Shown here: positions 26,347 to 36,019 of the stretch, in pieces
Position numbering within the stretch: position 1 is the stretch's first letter
How the letters are laid out: the number at the start of each line of letters is the position of its first letter
Assembly: GCA_013396655.1 (NCBI GenBank)
Contig: WBMV01008393.1
Coordinates: 434,001 to 498,000 of the forward strand
Reading direction: 5' to 3'
DNA length: 64,000 bases
DNA from: Campylorhamphus procurvoides
Lineage: Eukaryota > Chordata > Aves > Passeriformes > Dendrocolaptidae
Translations under genes and position numbers: made by a program
Notes under the pieces: model-generated
Told to the model about the DNA's origin: nothing
Seen by the model: the letters and a program-made list of their open reading frames with translations, nothing else
Database searches by the model: none

Positions 26347-27019
26347 AGTGGGTTACTGGTGTTACTGGAGCATGGACAGGAACGCCAGAGGGTTCCTCAC
26401 TCCCCTGGGGCCAAGAGCAGTCCTTGCCCTCTCCCCCCAAGGAAGGGGGTGCACACACCTCTGCCACCTCTACCTGAAGTGTTTCATGAGGACAGACAGG
26501 GGATTATTCCAAATGCCAGCAGGGTTTGGGCTGTCCCTATTTCTCCACCAAGGCAGCCAGGAGGTCACCACGTGCCCTCAGTGCAGCAGGATCAGGGACT
26601 GCTGGAGGGGATCATTTTACCACCTTTTTACCTCCAGGCCCTAAAAGGAACTGACCAGTGGATCACAGGACCCATCTGTCCCAGAAGACACATGATTTCT
26701 GAACAGGCTTTGAGAAACTTCCCTGCCAATCTAATACACTCTCCTACCCAATCATGACCAATTTCATACCAGAAAAAGGGTCTTTTCCCAGACCTCGCTG
26801 CAACTTGTTTCCTTCCTCCCCTCATGTTCTGTACATGCAAAGGCAGGTACATTCCTGCTCCTTTCTGCCATATTCCATGGTCTCAGTTCTGATTTCACTG
26901 ATTGCACACCCCAGTGTCTGCAGAGCTGCCTTCACTCAGTTGGATCCACCAGGAATTCCAGGTGAACACATTTCTCTCCTCCAGGTACATTGTTTTAGTT
27001 AAAAGCCAACAAAACCAGA

Positions 27020-27185
27020 CACAGGGGGCCCCATTGTCCGGCTCCTGGCCAAGGGAGCAGGTATGGATTAAGTGATGAATTGCAAAAAGGGCCTAAAAGC
27101 CGAGCTGTAACTTCACGAAATGGCCATTAAAGGTGAGCGCTGCCAGTAAAGTGCCCATTCAGAAGGGCTTTTATGAGCCTGGTTG
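27020..27185. promoter_or_regulatory. Conserved-looking non-coding stretch
   Basis: It includes CCCCATTGTCCGG (SOX-like), TATGGATTAAGTGATGAATT (OTX/PITX-like GGATTA), AAATGGCCATTAAAGG and GGGCTTTTATGAGCC. Unique sequence without a coding frame. Confidence 0.22.
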
Positions 27186-27669
27186 GTTGGGGAGCTGCAA
27201 ATCCTTCTGTTTCCAGGACTGTGCCCAAGTGACAGGGATGGTGGCTGTGACACCAGCACTGCCCTCAGGGGCTGGGGGGGACAAGGGGCACCTCGGCCCT
27301 GCTCACAGAGAAGTCGAGGTGGGGAAACTGGGGGATAAAATCCAGCAGAAAACCAAAGCACACCCTTTCCTGGCTATTTTCTCCTCCTCAGCTTCACTTC
27401 CACCCATCCTACAGGAATCTAATCATCTCTCCTATTATGCACCCCTTTCTGTGGGTTTTGGTGCAGCTGTAAAGCATCTCAGAATGCCAAGAGCATCACA
27501 GATTTCTGCCTGTTAGAGGGCAGGCACCTGAAAGCATGTTAGGACCCCAGAACAAGCGCAAGTAGGACAGGGATATCCTGCCAGGGCACTCAGGGCTGAC
27601 CCCCCTCCTGTCTCCCTGCTGCCACCAGGGCACCACCAGCTCTGCAGCAGATCCTTCTCAGCACCAGGT

Positions 27670-27735
27670 TTATTACTAGAAAAACTCCACCTATTACTGA
27701 AAATTTCTATCTGCTACTGAAATTTCAATCTATTG
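27670..27735. repeat. Degenerate roughly 21-bp tandem repeat
   Basis: Three imperfect copies of a CTATTACTGAAAATTTCTAT-like unit (variants CTGCTACTGAAATTTCAAT and TTATTACTAGAAAAACTCC). They lie at the edge of an AT-rich 0.7-kb block (27660-28380) that stands out from GC-richer neighbours. Confidence 0.5.
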
Positions 27736-28272
27736 AGAACGAAGAATGAGTGCTTATCCTAACAGTTGATTTTCTTACAGTGAACAGAAGAAAGGACAGA
27801 GAGGGTACCAAATATAAGCCTGTGAATCAGAGTTTAGGTCACAACTGTTGATTATGTTTTCCAAACCTCCTGAGCAATAGAAATTAGAGCAATATCTGTT
27901 GTTGATTGTAAGAGCAGAATATAAACAATATAAGTTACTCTTTTAGTTTCTTCTGGAGAAATAGAAGCAGCTACTCCAACCTGTTACAAAACAGTCCAAC
28001 ACAGCTTAAAACCTGACCACATTTACAGTCAAATTCAAACCAGCCTATGCAGTCAGATAACTGCAACCCAACCACAACAAGGATGTGTCCTCAAAACAGG
28101 CAACAGCAGGCCAAAACCCATCAGTTTGCCAGGGAGAATCTGTGTGTTCACCTGTCCTTCCAAATGAAAGAAAGAAATCATCCAAACCCAATCATAATCA
28201 CCAGGTAGCACAGCAGATAAAATACCAACATAGCAACACATAAATTTGCCAGTACAAGAAAATCATTCTTAC

Positions 28273-28378
28273 CTTGCAGGCTTCTGTAGGTAGAAAGTGA
28301 CCCCAGAAATCAAGACTAATTCCTTAAACAGCTTAGAAACCTCCAAACATCTTTTTCTAACCAAACAAGCAAACAAAA
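28273..28378 (-). other. Possible non-coding first exon ending at a consensus splice donor
   Basis: About 105 bp after the predicted start comes CTGCAAG|GTAAGAATG, a near-perfect donor with exon end 28273 on the minus strand. Possible acceptors further along the minus strand include TTTGTAACAG near 27976 and GATTCACAG near 27820. No protein frame of known family follows, so this could be a lncRNA exon, an old transposon promoter or chance. Confidence 0.25.
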
Positions 28379-28402
28379 AGCCCCCACACTGAACGTGAAG
28401 GC

Positions 28403-28486
28403 CTTATATAAGGCTGGTGTAGGTAGGGAGGAGGGCAGGTGTGCATCCACATCACCTGTGGGTACCTGAAAGGCTGCTGGGATTGG
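28403..28486 (-). promoter_or_regulatory. Candidate minus-strand promoter: CCAAT box and TATA box
   Basis: On the minus strand, GACCAATCCC (CCAAT at 28486-28482) is followed about 75 bp later by CCTTATATAAGG (28403-28412). A start would fall near 28375. The TATA element is itself palindromic, so orientation is inferred from the CCAAT position and from the splice donor that follows. No known gene lies downstream. Confidence 0.35.
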
Positions 28487-28755
28487 TCAGAGGACACACA
28501 GGGGACAAGGCAGGGCTGGCTGAGGGACAGCTGAAAGTCCTCAGTGCATCAAGGTCCCTAATGAGGTAATGAGGGGCTGAGCCTTGCCAGGTGGGGCTGG
28601 TTTGTGGGGCAGCCTGGGGGCACTGTGCCAGCCCTCCTTGGGAAGGCCCAGGGTGCTGCTGCCTATGGGGTTATGGGAAGATGCCTAAGAGCACCAGAAA
28701 CAATTTTTTGCTTTCTTGTCAAATGCAAAAGTTGAAAAAGTTGACACTAAAAACA

Positions 28756-29172
28756 CTTAGAATCACAGACTGGTTTGGGTGGGAAGGGACCTTAAAGCCT
28801 ATCCAGTGTCACCTCTGCCATGGGCAGGGACACCTCCCACCAGCCCAGGCTGCTCCAAGCCCCGTCCAACCTGGCCTTGGACACTTCCAGGGATCCAGGG
28901 GCAGCCACAGCTTCTCTGCCCAACCTGTGCCAGGGCCTGCCCACCCTCACAGGGAAGGATTCCTTCCCAGTATCCCACCTAATCCTGCCCTCTGGCAGTG
29001 GGAAGCCATTCCCTGTGTCCTGTCCCTCCATCCCCTGTCCCAAGTCCTTGGAGCCCCTTTAGAGTCTCCCCAGAGCCTTTTCCTCTCCAGGCTGAACAGC
29101 CCCAACTCTGTCAGCCTGCTCCATCCTCTGATAATCTTTGTGCTCTCCTCTGGAACATCCCAGAACAATGTG
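28756..29172 (-). mobile_element. CR1 LINE 3' portion, antisense, about 0.4 kb
   Basis: On the plus strand it begins AGAATCACAGACTGGTTTGG and GTGGGAAGGGACCTTAAAGC, the reverse complement of a CR1 tail. It continues through CCATTCCCTGTGTCCTGTC and TCTCCAGGCTGAACAGCCCC to CCATCCTCTGATAATCTTTG. It is therefore a 5'-truncated CR1 on the minus strand with its 3' end near 28756. A 224-codon plus-strand open frame across it (28591-29265) is spurious. Confidence 0.92.
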
Positions 29173-30057
29173 GGACTCCCAAGTCTCCAAACAGATCAAA
29201 GGAGGAATCACATTTGTGCCGTTCAGTACCTCCCCCCAGACTCTGAAAGACTCATATTGATATAACGGGGCTTCTACCTTTACAACCCAACTTAATTATT
29301 GATCCTTTTTTAGGCATGTGTTAGAATTCTGTATGGAGTGGAGGGGTCAGCATAGCTTAGGTGACAGATAACAGCTGCAATGTACACATACTTCAGTGGC
29401 ATAAACTTTCCAGAGGTAAATTGTGCCTGAGTTCCCTCACACACCATCTGAAAACTCCAGAAGATGAGGGGGAAGGAACTAAACCTACCCCTGACTATTT
29501 CTATCAAGATTTAACAAACCAGTTCATAGAGCAGCAGATTCTTTACAAATATTTTGATCGCTCCCTGAAAGGAAAACACGCAACTTTCTTCTTGGTAGGG
29601 GAACTGAAAGGAGTGGTTTGTTGGCACGTGTGTGATGCTTTGAAATCTGTAATTTGGTGACCTTGTGCGATGTGAGATGATGGTGGTCTGAAATACAGAG
29701 CATTTTCCACCCAAGGCAGGGCAGTCTCTCCAGAGCAGAGCCTTTGCTGCCTCACATGCTGAGCAGAGCCATCACCTCTCACCTGGGATCAGGAGCTGAG
29801 AGGTGTTCCTTGGGCAGCTGCATTTTGGCCTCAGCTACATTCCCTGCTTTCTCCAGCTCTTGGCCAAATTCAGCGTTCCAGATGACAGGGAAGACACTGC
29901 TTGGAGGGCATTTCTTTCTCCCCAGCAGCAGATCCTCTCTGGCACTGCTCTGCTGCCCCAGCTGGCTCTGCTGACACCCCTCACTCTGACCTGGCCCTTC
30001 AAACTCCAGCTCCTGCTTGGCTCGAGCTTCCATCCTGAGCTGCAGCTGAACCTCTGC

Positions 30058-30231
30058 TGTGACTGGGGACACAGCCAGGTGAGGGCTCACAGATGGGGGG
30101 CTCTCCTTGCTGGGAGGGAGCTGTTCCTGCAGAGCTGCTCCCTCTGTGACTGGGGACACAGCCAGGTGAGGGCTCACAGATGGGGGGCTCTCCTTGCTGG
30201 GAGGGAGCTGTTCCTGCAGAGCTGCTCCCTC
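30058..30231. repeat. 87-bp perfect or near-perfect tandem duplication
   Basis: The 87-bp segment starting TGTGACTGGGGACACAGCCA (first copy 30058-30144, second 30145-30231) occurs twice head to tail with essentially no differences, so the duplication is recent. 87 is a multiple of 3, so an open frame spans both copies, but it resembles nothing known. Confidence 0.92.
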
Positions 30232-31430
30232 CCCACCAGCCCCGGGGAAAGGGGCTCCTCTGGCTCCGTGCCCGTGTTTGGGGCTTCACTCTGACATGTC
30301 ATAGCCTCACACATTGCTGGGAAGGTGTTGGAAAGGCACCACAGCCTCTCTCCGAGCGCTGCTCTTTAAACTTTCCACTGATTAGGGCCCTTTTAGCACT
30401 CAGCTGGCTTTTCCTAATGGATTTTGCCTTTTCATTGAGACCATTTTTTTTCGCAGGCGTTGCCAAAGTAAACAGTCAGGGATGGCTATTTGGAAAGCAG
30501 GGGAGAGAAGAAAGGGGCAGAGGATCAGAACTGGTCCAAATGTGTCCAGACAAGCACTATACATCAATTGATATGTGCTGAGGGCCAAGTGCTGCCAGAG
30601 TTCAAATCTCTGGGAAAAGGAGTCCATTAGTTGAGAGGCAGGCACAACAGATACAACTGCAAGGGCTTCTCCTGGATCAAAGATGCCATGCCGGGATTCT
30701 CGAGCCTTCAGGGGGAGCAGGGTGTGAGCTTGGCATTCATCAGCCCCCTTCTGATTGATTTCCAAAGCCTTGAAGTCAGAGGAGGTGTCTGAGAAGCTCC
30801 AACCCTGCAGAGGTCAAGCATATCAGCCCTGCCGTGCTCTGGGGCTGAGAATTGAGCCCCGGTGCTGTGTGGGAACCAGCCAGGCACTGTCCCAGAGGGG
30901 ACCCCCTTCCCCTGCTCAGGGGAGCCCCCACAACCCAGGCAAGGGCAGGGTTTGGTCCAGGCCAGCAAGGAGAGAGAGCTGGGCACAGTGTGAGCTCCTG
31001 AGTGCACAGAGATGTGTGCTAGGGAGGTGATGCATTTATGGCCTGCAGGTTTGATCAGCCAAGCAGGGCATGGAGCCCTGGAAAAATTGTCTTCAGTGTT
31101 ATGGCCCCTCCCCTGATGCCTTGGCACAAAGGGTGGGAGGGACAAAGCAGACCTTTTGTGTAGGAACATCTCCTTTCCCTGTGCCATCTCTGCAGGGATT
31201 TGCTCCCCAGCTCAGCCAGCTGCTCAGTGCCTGCTCTTCTGCTTCCTCCTCAGATGAACTGCAAGAGTTCAGTCTCTTCCCCTTCAGCTGGGAGCTGCTC
31301 CTTGCTGGAATCTTCAGCTTGGTCTCATCCTGCCAAGCAGTGAGGGCTCACCTGGCTCCTTCTGGTCAAAGATGGGCCAGGTCTCTTTGCAATGGCATTT
31401 TCTCCTCTACGTGCATAGTCCATGGGCAGA

Positions 31431-31462
31431 GCTTGGGCTCCTCACAGCTTGGGCTCCTCACA
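31431..31462. repeat. 16-bp tandem duplication
   Basis: GCTTGGGCTCCTCACA occurs twice in direct succession. A small simple-sequence event with no inferred role. Confidence 0.85.
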
Positions 31463-32139
31463 GCTAGACCTGATCAGCTGTCCCAAGGGTTTAGGATTCC
31501 TGCAGGCCTCCTTTCCCCAAGCAGAGCCTCCCAGATGCCCATGGACAGGCTCTCTGTGACTTTGATCCATGCCAGGGATGGATTCCAGATGGGCACTTCC
31601 CAGCCTCGGCCTACAGGCATGTTTCACACGGCATTGATGGGGTGTTAACGATGCTAAAATTTCAGCCAAGCTCCTCAGTCATGCTGGGATGGAATGGGGA
31701 GAGGGTTCTGTAATAAAACCCTGCTGTAAAGCCCACCCTGATACCTGAGGTGAGGCCGGAGGAGCCCTCTGTGCACCTGAGAGGAGGAGGTGAAGGTGCT
31801 GCCCCTGGTTGTGACCTTGGGCTGCCCTTGGGCTGCTGGGGTGGCATCACCACATGCCTGCTCTGCTCCTTCTTGCCTCAGTCATCCCACTGTTGAGCTG
31901 AAGTGAATGATGCTGAGGGGTGCAGTCCTTTTTATTACGGGCATTCCGTGGTTTCAATCCTGTTTGTTCTCCCCCTGCCCCTTTTCAGTTCTGTTCCACC
32001 CTTTCAGTGACGGGATGGACCCTGGAATGGCCAGGCTGGAGGGCACAGGGAGCTCTCTGTGTGCAGGGGCTTCACTGTGGGTCCTGTTTGAATCCTTTTC
32101 TCTCTCTCTTTGTCCTCCCAGTTGATTTTTCAAAGGCAC

Positions 32140-32480
32140 TGTGCTCCTTTTGTTCAGGGAAATACCTACTGTGACTGCGAGATCTTTTGGCGAGTTACAT
32201 CCCAATTTATGTCAGGATAAATTTATCTTAGGATATCTTAGGGCCCTGTATCCCAGGTCAGAGGCAATTCCACATCTCACTGCTTGGCATCATATTTTTG
32301 AATCTTTTTGTGTGTCGCTGCGAGTTCCTTCTGACATTTTATTGGCCAGTTCCACAACACTCGGGGATCTTTCTGTGAGTCTTTGCAGGACGTTTGAGTT
32401 TTCATTGTCCTGGATAATTTCATATCCTATATGAATATCATATATGATTTCATATCATATATGATAATTTCATATCCCCT
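32140..32480. promoter_or_regulatory. AT-rich stretch ending in repeated ATCATATATGAT palindromes
   Basis: The 12-bp palindrome ATCATATATGAT occurs at 32437-32448 and 32454-32465. GATAATTTCATATC occurs on both sides (about 32413 and 32463). The preceding 250 bp are unique and conserved-looking, with several CpG and ATTTATG strings. Confidence 0.3.
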
Positions 32481-33019
32481 AGACTGAAGTTTGCATTCTG
32501 CTGAGTATCTTTCCCTTGAAAGCCATTAATTGTTACATAGACAAGGAGCAGCAAAGCCAAGAATTTGCCCCAAATCACCCAGCAACTCGGGCAGGTTTAG
32601 AATTAAGAGTTCAGCCCTTTCCTCTCCACCCAACCCCTTTAACCTGCCTTCCTTATTTGCTTATTAAATCTGGAGCTGTTATTCCCTATAACTGCCCACT
32701 AAACAACTGCAAACCCATTGCTGGGCAGGCTGAAAGGGCTGGGTGGTGTTTGCAGAGAAAATTGGAATAGCAGGGCCATTCCAGGAGCGCCTGGCCCGGG
32801 GCACTGCCAGGTTATGCATTAACACAGTGCCCTGGCCCTTCCCTGGCAGGGACCACGGGCTGTGGGTGGGAGCCTGGCACCCCAAAAGGGCTCACCCCAA
32901 GGAACAGGGTGCAGGCCAATGCTGGTGTTTGTTCACCCCAGTGGGATCCTTCTGTTTCAAAAGGTGCGACATAAAAAAGAACCGAGGAGCACCACGGAGT
33001 GCAAAGAGAAGGGCAAAGC

Positions 33020-33480
33020 AGTGCTGGGGCATCGCCAGCCCCGCTGCCCAAAGGGGCGCCCTCCATCCCTCTGCAACACACAGCAGGGACCTTGCAGGGC
33101 CAGGGATGGTTTCCCACTTGGTCCCCTGTTCTTATGGCCAGGCTCGGTCCCCTCCCTGTGCCCGTCCAGGCTGGCACCGGCGGTGCCCCCGGAGCCTTCC
33201 CGGCAATTCCAGCCGCGCTCCTTTAGCACTTCCACGGGCCATTACCCATCGGGATTAACCCCCCAGCCCTGCCCTGCCCCTCGGGGCTGCTCCGGCCCCC
33301 GGGCACTAATGAAATTACCACGCCGCTAATTACAAGGGGCTGGAGCACTTTGAGCGGCCAACCCAGCCCGGCTCGCGTGGTTGACCTTTAATGGTCCAGC
33401 TTTAATTTGGGGGTTTAAAGCCCGGCCTGGGGAGAAGGTTCATTTGCCATCAAAACGTGACCCCTGCTGGAAGCCGAGGG
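33020..33480. promoter_or_regulatory. CpG-rich block with homeodomain-type sites
   Basis: About 20 CpG in the 220 bp around 33160-33380. Within it lie TAATGAAATTA (33307-33317, two TAAT cores in inverted arrangement spaced by 3), TAATTA (33327-33332) and further along TTGACCTTTAATGGTCC. The mixture of CpG density with AT-rich homeodomain cores is typical of developmental enhancers or orphan islands (inference). No coding exon is recognised. Confidence 0.4.
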
Positions 33481-35374
33481 ATGTGGCTCTGGGTTATCCA
33501 CGGGGACAGCCCGGCAAGGGGAATGTCATCGATGTGTGCTTCGGGTGACATGTCACAGCTGTCACTGACTGCGGGAAATCACAAATAACTGGGAAAAATT
33601 GCCTTAAAAAGACTTCTGACAGTGTTCGCCCGAGTAAAAAAGGATTGTCTGGGGGTTTATCACCTGTGGGGTTGGTGTTTCCAGAATTGCAGGAGCCTGT
33701 GAGGTGTTCCTGCAGGCTCTGTGTGTGTGTGACCCTCTTTGCATGGGAGTTCTGGTGTCCCATCTGTTGGCAGGAGGTTCCCACAACACCCCCAGTAGCT
33801 GTGATGCAGTGCAGGGGGTAGTTTGTTCCTACATTTAGACCAGCCTGACATTTTCCCAATGGCAAAATATTTCAATCAAAACAAAGAGAGCGTCAGGCTG
33901 GTTGGAGGTTTTTTAAACATATGTCCAATGTGCTGTGTAAGGAAAATAAATCCCATTTGTGAAGGGCCCAGGGCTGCCCTGGCTGCCACGTGGGCTGTGT
34001 CAGTCCCTGCTGGGCTGTGTGTCCCTGAAAAGGACCCAGCTGGAGGAGCAGCACGGCCTGGGCAGCAGCTGAGGGGGCTGCAGGAGCAGCTATTTCTGCA
34101 GTGAAACATCTGCCCCACAGCCAGAGGGGCAGGTGAGGTGGGAAAGAGCCCACACCCCTGGGAGGTGAAGGTGGAGGAGGTGTCTGGGTAAGGGGAAAGG
34201 AGAGGCTTTGGGGAGTGCAAGGGGGTGCTGAGTGGCCTAAAATCCTTGTGAGGGTCTGCAATGCCCCCCTGGAGCTGGCCCAGGCCCTGGGGAGCAGCCA
34301 GGATGAGCCAGGGAGTCCTGGCAGGTGTTGCAGGAGCACCAAGGACATCCCTGTAGGAAGAGCTGCCAGCAGTCCCGAGCAGGGCTGGGTGGGGCAGCCT
34401 CAATTCCCACCTGGCCTCACTCCCAAACTGGGCCTTCTCCTCCCAGGCCCCTGAAGAACATTTCAGGTTTCAGTGACACAGCCCTGAGGTTTCCATGTCC
34501 CCTGGGACTCCTCCTTGTTAGCTGGGAGGGGAAGAGTCCCCAGGGCACAAACCAGGGGCTGCCACATAAACATCTGTCTGCGTGTCCAGGTTCAGCTTCA
34601 AAATAGGGAAGGGGAAGCTGCGGAATTTTATAAATCCTGCTTTGTTGTCAAAGACCAAAGATTTCCTGTTTGGGGATCTCAGGGCTGTCTCCATTTCCAT
34701 GTAAATGGTGAGAGACTGACCATAAACCTCATGTTTACTTCATGATTCCTGATGCTTTCTGCATGTGCAGGTGGCAAAAATAGAAATGGCAATTGGGAGA
34801 GAAGAAGCAGTTTAATGTCAGTCTAATCTTTAACAACATTTCTTTATTGGCATTGAAGAGCCCATCACCAGAGCCCTGTGCCCACTGTGGCTGCAAATCA
34901 ACAGAGATTTCAGTGTTTCCCTTCAGTTCTTCCCTGCAGTCCTACTGGAACAGGGTATTTCCCTGGTAGTTTTGTCCTTAAAGCCAATGAATTCACCCCA
35001 AAGTAATGTCCATTTACCCAATGCAGCAATTCCAGGTGCTCCCAGTGGCAGACCAGGGTGCTGCTCCCTGCAGGAACTCGAATGAGGTCACTGTGCAGTG
35101 TCATTGGGTGCCAGAATTTACCAACAGGAAAGTGAACTAAAAGGTACAAAACTGAAAGTTGGGGGGGGGGGAAAGAAGGCAAAATCTCAGGGACTATTTT
35201 GGACCCACCTAAATTCAGGAATAAGAGAGTAGCAATCCCTGCACCACTCACTGCTGCTGGCACTGGATACACCTGGGGGCTCCAGCTCCTCAGGGAATCC
35301 TTTTGGGATGCTCTGCAGGGGAGACAGCTGGGAACATCAAATGGGGGCTGCTGAACCCCCCAGGCAGCACTGCT
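33481..35374. other. Intergenic, nothing recognised up to the minisatellite
   Basis: GC-rich unique sequence (GT microsatellite near 33720-33731, poly-G run 35161-35171). Minus-strand open frames of up to 204 codons in this stretch partly run through the minisatellite and are not credible genes. Confidence 0.55.
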
Positions 35375-35708
35375 GGCACAGCTGGATCCCCCCTGCATCC
35401 TAGGATGGCCACAGCTGGATCCCCCCCAGCCCAGGATGGCACAGCTGGATCCCCCTGCATTGTGGGATGGCCACAGCTGGATCCCCCCCAGCCCAGGATG
35501 GCCACAGCTGGATCCCCCCTGCACTGTGGGATGGCCACAGCTGGATCCCCCTGCATTGTGGGATGGCCACAGCTGGATCCCCCCTGCATCCCGGGGTGGC
35601 CATAGCTAGATCCCTCCTGCACTGTGGGATGGCACAGCTGGATCCCTCCTGCATTCTAGGATGGCCACAGCTGGATCCCCCCTGCATCCCAGGATGGCCA
35701 CAGCTGGA
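35375..35708. repeat. Roughly 33-bp minisatellite, 11 copies, just 3' of MED13L
   Basis: Eleven copies of a CACAGCTGGATCCCCCCTGC-type unit, alternating with GGGATGGC or AGGATGGC spacers, 29-34 bp long. Most copies hold a GGATCC site. The array starts roughly 210 bp past the predicted cleavage site of MED13L. The minus-strand (RNA-sense) version is G-rich, with G5-G7 runs. No coding role: the repeated open frames are by-products. Confidence 0.95.
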
Positions 35709-35932
35709 AGGGAATGGAATGGCCCTGTAACCCCCGAGGGTCTGAAGGGCCCAACCAGGCCCAAAAGCCATGGGTTTACACCTTTAATTCCACCAGTTAA
35801 TCCCAGTCCCATTCCTGTCCCACTGAGCTGCCCCTGCCAAGACCAGCCCTCCCTCCCTGGGGATGCTGAACCCTCCCAGCTCCAGATACTGCCAAGAATA
35901 AAACTCCACCACCAGCTTCAGTAATTCAATAA

Positions 35933-35938
35933 TTTATT
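35933..35938 (-). promoter_or_regulatory. Distal polyadenylation signal of MED13L
   Basis: TTTATT on the plus strand reads AATAAA on the minus strand. About 20-30 nt further along the transcript comes a G/T-rich stretch (GGTGGTGGAGTTTT), a good downstream element. Beyond it the AT-rich UTR composition stops. Confidence 0.7.
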
Positions 35939-36013
35939 CATCTAAAAAAGTGTGTAAAAGTATATAGCTCTCATCCACAAGGTATATATGAATGACATTT
36001 AAAATGGAGGTCT

Positions 36014-36019
36014 TTTATT
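36014..36019 (-). promoter_or_regulatory. Alternative proximal polyadenylation hexamer
   Basis: A second AATAAA in the RNA sense, about 80 nt before the distal one. Another is at 36548-36553. Any of these could give shorter 3' UTR isoforms. Which is used cannot be told from sequence. Confidence 0.35.

Larger units (their letters stand above)
29173..32139. other. Intergenic, mostly unremarkable apart from small duplications
   Basis: It holds the 87-bp and 16-bp duplications listed separately. Plus-strand open frames of 163 and 192 codons (29803-30294 and 31070-31648) have no family resemblance and are judged chance. A stretch near 30355-30480 looks unique and AT-rich with a CTTTTTAGCACTCAGC-type texture, without firm evidence of function. 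Confidence 0.5.

Noticed and set aside
27660..28380. Retroviral LTR in the AT-rich block
   Set aside because: No paired LTR, no TG...CA ends or retroviral coding frame could be identified; left as unclassified.
28591..29265. 224-codon plus-strand open frame
   Set aside because: It runs through an antisense CR1 3' portion; the peptide is a translation of repeat DNA.
29803..30294. 163-codon plus-strand frame including a repeated 29-residue block
   Set aside because: The repeated block is the 87-bp tandem duplication. No signal for a gene such as conserved splice sites or a known domain.
31070..31648. 192-codon plus-strand frame
   Set aside because: No recognised domain, no promoter or splice context, length compatible with chance in GC-rich DNA.
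34910..35524. 204-codon minus-strand frame and neighbouring Gly/Cys-repeat frames
   Set aside because: They derive largely from the 33-bp minisatellite 3' of MED13L and show no family resemblance elsewhere.
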